Below are positions 1-12,214 of a stretch of 64,000 bases of DNA, one piece after another; positions within the stretch are counted from its first letter, which is position 1; the number at the start of each line of letters is the position of its first letter. The position numbers and the translations under genes were made by a program. The notes beneath the pieces are model-generated. The model searched no databases, was not told the origin of the DNA, and was given only the letters and a program-made list of their open reading frames with translations. The stretch is from contig VWND01000001.1 in NCBI GenBank assembly GCA_009599575.1, positions 1,984,001-2,048,000 of the forward strand, written 5' to 3'. The stretch comes from Blumeriella jaapii (lineage: Eukaryota > Ascomycota > Leotiomycetes > Helotiales > Drepanopezizaceae).

Positions 1-261
1 AGATTGGAGATAGGGCATCTTTTGAGAGGAGATGGCTCGATAGGATTGGACGTCTTCGATGAGCGGTTGGAAGCCAGGCAATTGCAGGCAGATGGACCAG
101 CACGGGACTTGCGCAGTTGCATGCCGTGTTTGCTCTTCCTCTCTTCCTTTCTTGAACAACGTTATCCCGTCTGATCGCTCCAAGTATACGTCTTCTCTAC
201 TCGTCATCTCTGTCTCCCGAATCATCGTTTCCAAATGCCCTATCATCGCGATACTGAGCTC

Positions 262-2312
262 CTACGCACTGAAAATCTTGTCAAAATAGTAGTGGAACTT
301 GGTTTTGGGCGGCCTCTCCACGTAATCCCTCGTGTACTGTTCAATCTCGTCCACCTCCCGCGTGCGCAGCACGACTTCGTGCGCCTTGAGCCATTTCGTC
401 TTCTTCAGCACTTTCCAGCCGACGAAGATGACCGGGAACACGAAGATCATAAGGTAGGAGAAGAGAAAGTCGGGCACGTTCCAGAAGTCTGTTGCCGCGT
501 CAGCTCCCTGCCCTTGCCGTCTTCCTTTGCTATTCGGGCGAGTTTGGGGAGAAGCCAGAACCCATGAGCGAGGGAAAAAACGTACCGTCCAAGAACACGG
601 TATACCCTCCCACAAACGCCATGGTCGTACAGCCTATCAACGCATACCAGGCGCTGAACGGCTGCCAGAAGCTCTTGTGCGGTAAGAGGTTCCGGTCGAA
701 GCCTTGCGCGTCACACGCCTTCTTCCACTTGATGAAGGTGAAGGCCATCACCGCAAAATTGATCAGTTGGGATGCCGTCACCAGCGACACGAACCAGGAG
801 AGGACCTTGGCTGCGTTGTTGGAAACCTGCAAGAAGGAGAGCAGGGCGATGGCCAGCGTGACGCCGACGCAGTATATCGGCACGCCATTCTTGGTGCACC
901 TGGTGAGGATTCGGGGTGCCTTGCCTTCAAGAGCGAGACCGAAGAGCGAGCGCGAGGCACAGTAGACATAGGAGTTTCCGGCGCTGAAGGCCGATGCGAG
1001 GACCATGGCGTTCACAATGTCTGGCAGGACCACGATCTTCAGTCGGTCCATCGCCACGACGTACGGCGAGGCCGCGGCGCCAGGGAGGCCCTTGAGGAAA
1101 GCGTCTTTGAGCGCTGGGTCGTCGTGCGGGACCAGAATCCCGACTGCCAGCGATCCAAGCACGAAGAAAGCCGTCAGGCGGTAGAAGACGCCGTTGAAGG
1201 CTTTCGGCATGACCTTGCGCGGGTTCTCGGCCTCACCTGCTGACATGGAGACGTAGTCCGGGCCTGCGATGGTGAAGGATGCCTGGATGAGACATTGGAG
1301 GAAGCCGAGGAAACGGCCGAGACTGCCGGGTCTGTAGAGCTCGGCGAAGGCGCCTGGGTCTCGCCAGAAGCGAAAGCCGAAACGGTCGTTGATCGGATTG
1401 GCGCCGAGCATGGTGATGAATGTGAAGATGATGAGGCCGACGATCAGCAGGACTTTGCCCAGGGCGAGCCAGAATTCGCTCTCGCCGTACCATTTCACGG
1501 CAAAGACATTCATGAATCTGGACCCATTAGAAGAAGATTCGGCGCGGAACTGTCCAAACCGCCGAAAGAAAGCCTCCAACGGTTTACATACCCGTACATC
1601 ACTAATACTATAGCGATTATTCCTCCGGCCGGAACTGCCTCGCTCCAATAGTGGATGATGACATTACACGCTACAATCTCGAACGGCACCAAGGCCGCTT
1701 CGAATATGAAGAAGTTGTATCCCGCTGCTACGCCAAAAGCTTCATCGACGTAGCGGCCTGCGAATCGGATGAAGGGGGACGAGATTGGCAAGTAGGTCAC
1801 CATCTCGTTCATGCACTTTGCGGATTGTTAGCCACGTCCAGGCCTGAGCACTTCGAAATCAGGTTGAGTGATGCTGAGGCTGGAGGCTGGGACTCACGTT
1901 TGTAACGGCGAGGATGAAGGTACACCAAATCGTGAAAGCAAGAAACAAACTCGCCGGACCGCCATTGAGCAGTCCCTTGCCAATCTGCACATACAGAGCG
2001 GTGCCAATCGTGCCGCCAATACCGATCAGTTGGATGTGTCTGGGTCTCAATTTACGATGCGTCTGATCGGACGTCACGATGTTCAGAGACAGCGAGTCCG
2101 AATCACATGGGATCTGCGCCTCTTCGTGGATCTCTTTCCTACAACCATTGAGGCCCTTGTCTTTCTCGTGGATGACATAGTCTGCCGTCTGGTCTTCGGT
2201 CAGTAGGTCATCTTGAATGGCAAAACTACCACTGAAGCCAGTCCGTCGCTCATTGCAAGAAGGGTACTGTACATACAGCGGAACCCGGAACCTCAATACC
2301 AGACGAAGCCAT
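262..2312 (-). CDS. Amino-acid permease (AAT/APC family)
   Basis: Plasma-membrane amino-acid/H+ symporter of the fungal AAT family. Proposed exons are 2300-2312, 1898-2211, 1598-1815, 586-1517 and 262-488, joining in frame to 567 aa, the usual family length. The first transmembrane segment carries the family hallmark LRPRHIQLIGIGGTIGT. It is followed by a 'CMNEMVTYLPISSPFIRFAGR'-type stretch spanning an intron, then about ten more hydrophobic segments and a cytosolic tail ending FDKIFSA. The exact 5' end is inferred: the reading frame has no in-frame ATG, and a 13-nt first exon (ATG at 2312) spliced by an 88-bp intron is the best solution I found. The 'LVPFEIVACNVIIHYW' segment resembles DIP5/AGP2-type permeases, but substrate cannot be assigned. 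Family call is firm, start codon uncertain. Confidence 0.85.
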
Positions 2313-3673
2313 GATGGCTCACTCAATCAGCCAAACGCAGTGCCTTCAAGCCCGGACAAGCTTTGCCAACACCAAGCCAGAAAATCAAGAGAATTTGAAA
2401 GCCGATGAAGACAACTCCCAGGAACACTTCGACACAAGAATCTACGGTACATACATAAGGTACAGTAGCAGCAGCACCTGCCAAGGTTCCAAGCACACTT
2501 GTCACCCGGCTACAATCCTCTTGGACACATCAAGCAGCTCGCTTGGGGGGCGGGGGGGGGGCTCCTAAGCGGACGGATCTACGAAACGAGGGGAAAAGGA
2601 GAAAGAACTCTTTCCATCCTCACTTGCGTGCTGATGCTGTTGTTCCTTTGCCGTACTACCCCGGCCCGCGTGCGTGCCCCTCTTCCACATACCTTGGCAT
2701 CAGGGCGATAAGGAGGTCTCGCCGTGTAGGATCTTCCAATGATCGCTACCTACTTGATTGTTTACATCTGCAAACCAGATTGGGGAGCTCGAGATCTGAA
2801 CTCTATCTTGCTGTAGAGGATTGCTAGTGGCGGCTGGGTGACAGCTCGGCAAAGCGGTTATCGTGATCTAAAGGATGGCTATGGCACCAGGTCGAGGTGG
2901 AATCGAAGCGGCCCGTGGAGGCTATGCCATTCTTTGCTGGTCCCAAGAAAGCCATGACAACTCGGGCAGACGACTAGGATTGAACGAGCGATAGGTACAG
3001 TACAGTACGCAGCTTATGCCGATCCTCGTTCGATGCATGGATGAGCGTTGTGGAATAGAGCTGAGAAGGAGTCAAGAGGTAGGGTTCGAATGCAGAGTCC
3101 TTAGTGCTCATGGAGTCCAGTTAGCTTGAGCTGAGGCTAATGATCCGCTGTATCTGCCAAATCCCAATAAATCCCATGTCTCGTGTCACATGACAAAGGA
3201 TGGCTAGTTGTTCAAAAGAAATCGAGATCTAGACGTACGCCTGGAAACCTACATACCGGCAGAAAAAAGGCGTGGCGAGTGGTACAGTACTGTACTTCAG
3301 ATATCGGACTGGAAGACTACAACCAAGACTGCTGAAGCGTGGGATGTAGACGGGCCTCACGTGCCTTTGCACGTCTTCTATTTAGTTGCACAGCCACCTA
3401 ACTTGTCCTCGCCTCCAACGCCACTGTGGCGTGTAGACCCCCTCCCCTCTCCTCCTCTTCCCTCTTCTCTTTCCCTTCCATTCATCCACATCTTTCTCAA
3501 TTTATGGTATAATACAAGACAGATCAAAGAAAGACGTGGTTTCATATACAATTCAAACAAACACAACACAACACAACCATCCATCATCCCCCCGCTCTCA
3601 ATTCCCAGCTACCCTTCTTCCTCCTCCTTCTCCTCCTTCCCCCTCCCAATCAATAACCCCCCCCCCAAAAGAA
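2313..3673. other. Intergenic region between the permease and the small protein gene
   Basis: No convincing gene seen. It includes a G-run at about 2548-2562 and GTACAGTAC-type motifs near 2996-3008 and 3281-3296. From about 3430 a C/T-rich stretch runs into the start of the next gene and probably contains its promoter and 5' leader. Confidence 0.6.
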
Positions 3674-3889
3674 ATGTCTCCCTCAACCTCATCCACCGCC
3701 TCACCCCCATCAATAAGAAGCCAACACCCCACCACCACCCCTTCTTCCAACTCCGCCACCACACCCGCGCCAGGCGGAAACGGGTCCGACACGACAGAAG
3801 CCAAGCAGCAGCAACAGCAAGCGGAAGCCGATCGCCTGTACGAGGAGAGGATGGAAGAGGAGTACGCCAAGCGGGAGGGGGGCGCCTGA
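3674..3889 (+). CDS. Small uncharacterised protein (71 aa), Ser/Thr-rich with acidic C-terminus
   Basis: A single-exon 71-aa protein. The first 45 residues are Ser/Thr/Pro-rich and look disordered. A Q-run follows, and the chain ends in the charged segment DRLYEERMEEEYAKREGGA, which reads as a short amphipathic helix. I chose the ATG at 3674 because it directly follows a long pyrimidine-rich leader (AAAGAAATG context) and because upstream in-frame sequence is low-complexity. I recall small ascomycete proteins with a very similar charged tail, which favours a real gene, but I know no function. No signal peptide or membrane segment. What I see is the composition and the tail; conservation is inference. 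Confidence 0.55.
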   Translation: MSPSTSSTASPPSIRSQHPTTTPSSNSATTPAPGGNGSDTTEAKQQQQQAEADRLYEERMEEEYAKREGGA

Positions 3890-4663
3890 AATCTTGCTCT
3901 TTCCTGACTCCCCGGGAGCGGGAGAGAGAGGGGAAGGGGGAGAGGCGTGAAGCGAGGGAGGGGATGGGTTTCGGCCGAGCTGGTGTGGAAAAAGATGCGC
4001 AGGGAAGAGGTGCTGCTGGAAGGTGGAAAGGACGGGACGGGACGGGACGGGCTCTGTAGGCCTCGTGTTGTAAAAGAAGGAAAAGGAGTAGGAGGAGGAG
4101 GAGGAGGAGGAGGAGGATGTCTAGGTGATTCTTGTGAATAGACACCAAGACACCGCAGAGAGGATCGCAGCGTGGTGCTAGATACGTACCTCTAGGTGTG
4201 TTGCGTATCGCACAGAGGACATAAATGCACTGCATCAATCGTTACCATTGATATTGTCATTCCTGAAAAGAAAGAAAAAGGAACCGTGCCGTACATGACT
4301 AGTAATGAATGCATTGCTATCTACACATTCTTTCCGTGAAGGAAAGAAACAATGTACCTGCGACTATACCACTCACTATCTACCAATAGCGCGGCCCAGC
4401 CCAGCTCAGCCCCCGTGATATCATAAACTCAGCCCAGACCAGACCCGGATATATACCCTGTACCAACTCCCAAAAACTTCCATCCCAAATTGTTTGCGAA
4501 TGTCCAAAACATCATGTCAAGCAAGTGCGCTGTACCATGACCGCCCTCTCAAGGATCCAAGGCGCCTGATATCCATTGATCACTCAAGTGATCAAATCCC
4601 CATTGCAAAACGTCGCCCAAACTACTTTCTCGTCTCAATATATGCCTACTTCGGTAACTGCCT
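3890..4663. other. Intergenic/3'-flanking region
   Basis: Lies between the convergent 3' ends of the small protein gene and the antiporter. It contains a purine-rich stretch (about 3910-3965) and a (GGA)n run at about 4087-4118, and no coding signal. It probably contains both 3' UTRs. Confidence 0.6.
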
Positions 4664-7608
4664 CTACGAATCGAGTCCGCGGCCCGCTGCCTTGATGACC
4701 AGCACACTGCCCTTCACGCCTCCAGAAATGAGAGCTTCGGCCACCGGGCCGAGCGTCTTCCGCATCTCGGGGCTGTGAGCGAGGAACGCCTCCGAGATGG
4801 AGGTGTGGCTGCCTCTACCCACGACGACGAGATCACCGGCGTTCTTAGGCGACTGTCCGATTTCTTGCTTGGCGTGGTGGAGACAATCCGTGATAGGTGT
4901 CGTCGTGAGTACGTCAACAAACACGATACGGCTAGTCAGAGCCGAGGAGAGAGAGTCGCGGAGCGTGTGCAAAAGCCCAGTGTCTTTAGCCGCGGTGGCG
5001 TACATGGTTTCGGTGTCAATTCGTTCGTGGATGGTGAGTTTGGAAGAGTTGCCGGGGATGGTGGAGGATGGAGCCTCGCTGGTGGTGACTTCCGGGATCT
5101 TGGAGGAGCTAGACTGGATCGGACTGCTGAAGTGGACAATCGTGGCCGTGACGTTGCTGTTCTGTGCAAGTTGGAGCATGAAGCGCAAGGCGACACGGTC
5201 GTCGTTGCCGCCGAAAAATGGGAAGAAGATATGATGACTTCTATCGATGATGGGCGCAACAGCTGGTTCATGATGGCTGCGCAGGCTGAGGTTGCTGAGA
5301 GTACGGGCGAGTTTGGGCTCTTGGCTTGGCGTCGGGCCACCGAATCCACGGTTGTAGAAGACGGCTGTATTGCAGGTGGCAGTTTCAAGCGCCTTCTGAA
5401 CAAAGGCATCTTGCACTCCGGAAGAGAGAGAGTCGGGTAAGAGTCCAGAATCTGCCGAGGTTTCCCCGTCATTCCACGGGATCAGAACGAGATCCGCGGA
5501 ATGATCGGATGCTTGACTGGTCAGGCTCTCAGCATAGGAGTCTTCGGGAACAATCGATACGTCTCCGGTAACAGCAACATTGTTGAGCTGTGCAAATGTT
5601 CGGAAGGCATTGACGACCGGGTCTCGGTAGTCATCCAACTCGGAGTTCTGCATAACGGAAGACGTGCGCTCTGTCAGCTCCAGAATGCGCACACCATGGA
5701 CCTCGAAACGACGCTCTGGAGATGGGGTGGTGGTGCCATCGGAGGATTCACCCTCAGGGACTGTAGAAAGCTCGGTATATTTCGACCTATGAACTTTGGT
5801 GCTGACAGTGGCTCGGTCGCCTGCTAGCAAGGAGATGAATGTGAACAGGCTGGGTAGACTATCCAGTCTGAGGTAGACGAGCATCCTTCGGACCTGTGTG
5901 TTCTGAAGCTTGCTCAGGGATTCTTCGCGACTGGAACCGCCCGGACCGTCCGGGATCAGGCGATTCCCATCCCAGTCTATTTCTCCCCTCTTCCATGCAT
6001 CAAGCTTCTTCTGGTACCAGGGTGGAAACAACGCCACGACGAGTGGCGTTGTCGCGACCGTTGTAACCAAAGCCATAACAACGAACATGGTGAATGTTCT
6101 TGTCGACAGGATCTTTGCTTGAAGACCAATGTTCTATTTGATTTAGCAGCTGTGTTACCAAGGTAGTAAGGTGACTCACAAGGACAATGATCTCGACCAG
6201 ACCCTTACAACTCATCAAGCATCCAATCGTGAAACTTTCACGCCACATGAGCTTATTAGCTCTGGCAGCTAACGTGCCACCGATGATTTTCCCAGCGAAT
6301 GCAATCACAATGACAGCAATTACATATCCCCAAGTGCGTCCATCATTGAGCAGTCCCAAGTTGGTTCCCAGACCAGATAACGCGAAGTAAAGTGGCAAAA
6401 ATAGGACGGACACGAGATCTTCCACTTTCTCGGTGAGTTTGATCGCAAAACCGCCGTCGTGAGGACAGATCATCCCAATGAGAAAAGCTACCATGTTTTA
6501 GCTCCGGGTTCTAGAAAGATGGCAAAATGGTGCAACTTACCTCCAAAAATCGCGTGAATCCCAATGATTTGTGTGAAGAAAGCCGATGCCAAGACCAGGA
6601 GTAAAGTGACAGCCATTGCACCTTGCGTCGGGCCATTCTGGAAACTCCCCGAGCGTCGCAAGAAGTACAGAAAGACGGGCGTACTGCATAAACCAAGAAC
6701 AGGATCCATCCAATCGCCACCAACAAGACGTAGAGCGCTGCAATTCCAGAACCATTGTTGACGAGCGCTACGCACAATGCCAGTAGGATCCAACCTACGA
6801 CGTCGTTTCCCACACCCGCGGCCAAGACTGTCACACCGACGGAAGTGTGAAGGATCTTGAGCTCGGTGAGAATGCGGCAGAGGACTGGGAAAGCGGTAAT
6901 CTAAGGGGAACGATTAACCGGGTGGCTTTCGAGGCGGGCCACACACTTCTTACCGACAAGGCGGTTCCAATGAACAACATGTACACCGGGAATTCAATGT
7001 AGACGATTCCCGGGTCGGATCTGAAGTCGTGGTAAAGGCCATGTGCGATGGCACAGCCAACACCAAAGGGCAAGACCATGCCGGCAAAGCCCACGCTCAG
7101 CGCCACCTGCCAATTCGAGAGGAACATGCGCATGTTGACTTCCAGGCCTACCAAGAACAAGAACAGAATCAGGCCCAGATTGGCCACCAAGGACAGGCCG
7201 GCCATGGAGGCGGGTGGGAAGATGGTCTCCTTGAAGCCGGGAATGCGCATCATGACGGAGGGACCAAGAATGACGCCGCCAATGACTTCGGCAATGACAC
7301 GGGGTTGTCGCAGCTTCTGGAGGTAATGGAGGAGCCGGCAGAAGATGATGATGATTCCTGCCTGGGTCGCATGTTAGCTTGGCTGTATTTCCACAGGCGA
7401 GCTGGGCAAGGCGAGAGACGTGTCTGTAGATTCTCCGAGATGCAGATGGATGTGACGTGGGGAAAGAGATGCATGCCTGGATTATGAACAGCACATACGG
7501 ATGCGCGGCATCGTATTCAGTTGGATCGAGTCCCTCGATGATTCCAGCCTGGGGAGCCGCACGATTGCCCGACGAGGAGGCCGCGGCGGCGCTGGACGTT
7601 GACGACAT
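4664..7608 (-). CDS. KHA1: K+/H+ antiporter, KHA1 type (CPA2 family), with one frame break
   Basis: Monovalent cation/proton antiporter of endomembranes, CPA2 family. Exons are 7477-7608, 6954-7361, 6541-6900, 6180-6487 and 4664-6133. The N-terminal half holds about 12 hydrophobic segments, with the family stretch '[20 protein letters not shown]' and '[16 protein letters not shown]'. The C-terminal half is a soluble domain of roughly 450 aa resembling a degenerate universal-stress fold. Exon 3 is one base short: near 6676-6683 the frame changes between '...FLVYAVRP' and '[12 protein letters not shown]', where a CCC run would need a fourth C. Adding one base gives 892 aa and leaves every other junction in phase, so I read this as a sequence error rather than a dead gene. 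Intron 1 (7362-7476) appears to use a GC donor. Start is the ATG giving [10 protein letters not shown]. Confidence 0.88.
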
Positions 7609-8109
7609 GATGGGGCAGCAGGTGAGGGATGAAGGTGCGATGCGATGTGATGGGATGAGATGCGGCGAGACTCGACGAGATGCGACGAGATTCTTATGAA
7701 GAAGATGGACCGAGGTGAGGAGGCATCGCAAGATCGTGGGTGAGGAAGACGATGAAGAAGAAGAATCGAGGACAAGGAAAGCTATGGTGGGGGCAATCTG
7801 TCTGAACACGTGACAGCTGATACATGTATGTGCATGGGTAGTCCGTTAGCGTGCTGTACCCACGTCAACAAAAGCCAGTTAAAAGGCGGAGCCAAGATCA
7901 CGTCGACGCTAGCTGGTCGCGACTCTACGCTACCCCACGTTACTCTAGGCTGGCACGGACCCTGCACGCCTGTGGGGATGACATAAGTGCTTATGTAAGT
8001 ACTGTGCTTAAGTTCTGTCACGTACTTCTTCGAGACGCACGAAGGGACTTTCCTTGCCCTCCTTGACTCGAACCCCAGAACAGCAGCACACGTTGGCGTC
8101 GTGGGGGCA

Positions 8110-8136
8110 TCGACCGTCGACCGTCGACCGTCGAAC
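8110..8136. repeat. Heptamer tandem repeat (CGACCGT)n
   Basis: Nearly four copies of a 7-bp unit, CGACCGT, containing the SalI-like palindrome GTCGAC. Confidence 0.8.
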
Positions 8137-8910
8137 GGTGAACCCCGGGTCCGCTATCCATGCAGCCCAGCATCGCGTGCCATCGCCCGCCTCGCTGGAC
8201 CGGCGAGGCTCAAGTCATCTGGCTCCAGGCCGGAGCGGCATCAGCTACCTACTGTACTGTACAGTACAGTACGGTACTGGCTCCAACCCCGGGGCGTCGA
8301 GATGGGGATGAGCCAAGCTTCAAGCTTGGAGAGCCGAGGGCCAAGCTTAAACGTCTGTGTTGACGAAAATGACCGCCAGATCTGGGAAGCGGTAGAGCAT
8401 CCTTCTCAACTGGGATTCTGGTGCGGCGGGATGCTGATATCGTTCGACCAACCTTCTCACCCGACCTTCCCCTATCGATTCCTCGAGAAGAAGATTCTTG
8501 AGCCACATGCTGTATCCTGTAGTCGGGAGAGGTACTGTACTACTTTGACTCTCCTGACAATGTTCCTTCACCTTCCTCCATCGCACCGTTGCCCTCTGGT
8601 CTCCCGCATGCGTGGGTGCGGTCGTGCTTGACGATGGCGGCATGGGAGTCGGACACGTACCGTAGATGGCGTTGGGCACCAAGGGAAACGCTCCATCTCT
8701 TTTCGGCCTCTGATGCCATCAAGAGCGGAAGTTGACAACTCGCGAGGGATGAGAAATCTGCAATTGGACCGCTGTCTCTTCATCCATTCCCTGCGATTGA
8801 CATTTCTAGCTTACGTAAGAGCTCCAATCCTGTCGACCTCGGGTGTCGCTTCGCTCTCCTTCGCTTCGACGTCCCCGCTATTCCGAATCTGGTAAGTACG
8901 GTACGGCTCG

Positions 8911-9001
8911 CTCCTTCTTTCCCTCCTTCGTTTTCCTCTCCTCTCTTTGCTTTCCTTTTCTTCTCTTCTCTTCTCTTCCCTTTCCTTTCCTTTCCGTTCC
9001 A
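8911..9001. repeat. Polypyrimidine tract (CTTTC/CTTCT-rich)
   Basis: About 90 bases almost entirely C and T, including short CTCTT and CCTTT tandem runs. No gene context; low-complexity DNA. Confidence 0.75.
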
Positions 9002-11165
9002 TGTCCCCCCACCACGTCTCCCGACAGCGAAAAGTATTCTCCGCCATGCACACCTACCTATCTGACTGACCTAGTGAGATATGATCCATCATGTCGCACC
9101 CCGCCCGCGCTTCCACAAATCATTAACATGGGGCTGCTCTTTCACCGTCGTCATCGCATCGTCGCGCCCTTCAGCCGTCTTCACGCGGGGCAGGCTGATA
9201 CTCTGAGTGGGTATCTTTCCGGCCAAGATATCACGTTGTCGAGCACATAGCCAGCCAGCCATCTCTCTGCCGTCGGGAGTCGGTCCCAAGTCGGGGAGAA
9301 TCGCTTGACCAAGGTGTCGTTAACGCAACCCGGCATGTCAAGGACGTCCCGAAAAGCTCCATAGCGCAGTCCGAAGAACGATATCGATTTAGGACGCGCA
9401 TCGAGAAGAGAGGTACGGATCTCTATCACGGAGCACAAAACGGAAAAGCATGCCTACCAGGCAAAAAAGTCTCCGTCCCAGGTACCACAACACATGGCGT
9501 TTCGAAACACATATGTGCACACGCCCGTCTTCCGTTCGATGCCCATTGCACTGCTGGGCCCTCGAGGCTGTGAACACATGCTCGTCTTATGTCGAGAGCC
9601 AATCTTTCGCTGTCACGGGATGGGTGTGTCGCATTTCTAAATCAAGCCGGTCAATCTCTCACCCTCGAGTCTGTCTTTCCGTCCTACTCCTGAGCTTGAG
9701 CCTCCTTCGATTCGGCCATGGGAATGCTGTTGGGCATATCTCCAAACAACCCCATCTGACAAAGGTAATGCAAGCTTTTCGACGTTCAAGTGGACTTCCA
9801 CGCTACCCTCCATTTGGTGTATCCTCAGTCCCGATTGGATCATGTGTTTTGTGTATCTTCGTACGCGGGAGGCGTAACAGCCGTCCTTTCCGGGTTTCTA
9901 GAACAGGCCGAGGATTTGCGAGTGAATGAACGCGAGCTCAGATACCTTGTATCTAGAACCCGGAGCTGAACGGGCGCAGATGTTGATTTCTGTTGGTATC
10001 ACACAGGGGTATTACGGCAAAAGACTAGTCTTCATCATAGTGTTGAATCTGTACGCTTTCTCCCTAAGGTGCGAGAACTTGGGTGGGGGATGACCCACGC
10101 CCTTGGCGCGCTCCCACGTGACCCGCGCGGCCCTACCGACCCTGGATTATTTCCACAATCTTTGACCTCTGATCGATTTCATCAGACTCTACCTATAGCC
10201 TATCCTCCGAGCAGGATCTTAACTCCCTGTGGGGATGGAAAGCTATCAGTTCGACTGTCTCGGGGCATTTCGTGTCAATCAAACAAGGCCCTGTGCAAGG
10301 CGATAATCGTCGGAGACGGTGATTGACATCGCCCTATAAACACGCGAGCTGTTTACATAGATACACGGGAACTTCAGCCCCCAAAGATATCCTGAACGAG
10401 ACACACCAAGTCAGGCAGTGGCTACTCGCTCAAATTGCTACCGACCTCCCAGATACCAGGACCTTTTTACTTACAGACTCGTCAAAGTATAACAACGTGT
10501 CCGAGGAGCCATCTTCGGGGCACCGTGCCTCGGTGGATAACGTTCCTCATCGTTGGCATCCATTTTTTTGACTTCTCTCCGCTGAACCAAAGATCAAGGC
10601 TTGTCCGAACCCCTGCATACTCTCGCGATGAAAGGATTGGTTGATTCGTTGGATACATGCTCGAGCTCGAGCGCGAACCATGAGCCATCGGTCACACCGG
10701 TAACCAATCACCACATCTTTCGCAGCTGGGTGATGGGTGAGATGATTCCATCAAATCCTTCCTCGTCTGCCGTTTTCGGTGTTGGAGATGATCCCGATGC
10801 TTGTGCTGTAAATGCTAGACTTACCTTACCTAGGTACAGTATACATTGCGTGCCATACTGTACAGTACTGTAGGTCTACGCGTGGGGGTGCATATCTTCT
10901 CATTTCAAAATCTTAACAGAACAGCGAAGTGAGATATGCCACTGAGTCGTGCCCACAACCCATCAAAAAGTGATTTGAGATATCGATGTCCAGAAAGCCG
11001 TAGACGTCATCGGCACAATACCCCAGCTGTAATTTCTCAGTACCTACCTATACAGTACGTCCTTGCCTTCGTGATTTATACAACACGACAAGTGTAAACA
11101 CAACACTGCTCTCCTGGCCAGGAATCCTTTGCTCGGCTTCCCCTCTTCGGCTCTGTTTGCTTGCT

Positions 11166-11212
11166 TACCTACCTACCTACCTACCTACCTACCTACCTAC
11201 CTATCTACCTAC
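11166..11212. repeat. (CTAC)n microsatellite
   Basis: Roughly eleven tetranucleotide units with one T-for-C interruption near the end. A reverse-complement GTAG array (about 11399-11415) lies 190 bp downstream, so the two could pair as a large hairpin. Confidence 0.9.
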
Positions 11213-11497
11213 GATCCTGCAAACCATCAACCATTCTCTCACCACCCAAGGCGAGAGCTGCGGAGTGGTGACACGCCCCCTCTCGCGCGCGGGCGAGGTA
11301 ATCCCGCCTCCCTTCGCCCTTCCGATCATGCACGGCCGCGAAAAGGACGGAGAGAAGATTCCGCACCGGAGCTCGGACGTACGTGCAGTACCGTGGAGTA
11401 GGTAGGTAGGTAGGTGATGGCTCGGTACCGCCTGTACGATTTGGGTTTGTCGAAGGTGTAGCCGGATGCGCAGGGCTGGGATGGGAGAACACACACC

Positions 11498-11502
<5 letters not shown>

Positions 11503-11552
<50 letters not shown>

Positions 11553-11560
11553 CTATATAC
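11503..11560. repeat. Compound (CA)n-(TA)n microsatellite
   Basis: About 18 CA dinucleotides followed directly by a TA run ending near 11560. This is a typical compound alternating purine/pyrimidine tract. Confidence 0.92.
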
Positions 11561-11753
11561 GTGCGTGCCATGGCCTCATTGGTGCTAATGCGGAGGAATG
11601 TATGGCTGCATCGCGAGCAGCTGGGCGGTTGATCGGGATCACTGGGCAATGACTTCCCGTTTTTTTCTGGTCTCGTTGCGGTGGGCTGCGGCGCTCACGC
11701 TTCGGTCGTTGTTGGTATGTACATAGATTGTCGAGTTCACGGCCTGCTCTGCG

Positions 11754-11828
11754 CTGCTCGGCTCGGCTCGGCTCTGTTCGGCTCGGCTCGTCTCGGCCCG
11801 GCCCGGCTCGGCTCGGCTCGGCCTGCTC
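11754..11828. repeat. CGGCT-type pentanucleotide array
   Basis: An imperfect 5-bp tandem array (GGCTC unit with variants) of about 75 bp, GC-rich, translating to low-complexity Ser/Ala/Arg in all frames. Confidence 0.85.
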
Positions 11829-12191
11829 TTCCAAATCTCCCCATCTATTTTTTCAGACTCCCCCAAGTTTTCAATTAGCATTTCCACACCCCCATACTCG
11901 TACTGCCACCACCAAACCACCACCACACCACCACCAGACCCCCACGCCTCTTGTCTCATGCCACCCAGCTGTCCGTTTGCCCCAATCCGGTATCCCCCCC
12001 CTCTCTCTCTCCGACGGACGCGGAAGCCAGAGCCGGCAATGGATAGACAGACGCAGACGAACATGTAGACACCACACTTACATCAATGCGTGCGTAAATG
12101 TGCGAACCGCACTAGCAGTCGATTCATGAGGGGGGGGCGGGGACCCCTCTCCTCTTATTTCGGCTCGCCGTGCGTACCTACTGTATGATAA

Positions 12192-12214
12192 TGGCTGGCT
12201 GGCTGGCTGGCTGG
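12192..12214. repeat. (GGCT)n microsatellite
   Basis: About six GGCT tetranucleotides in perfect tandem. Confidence 0.85.
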
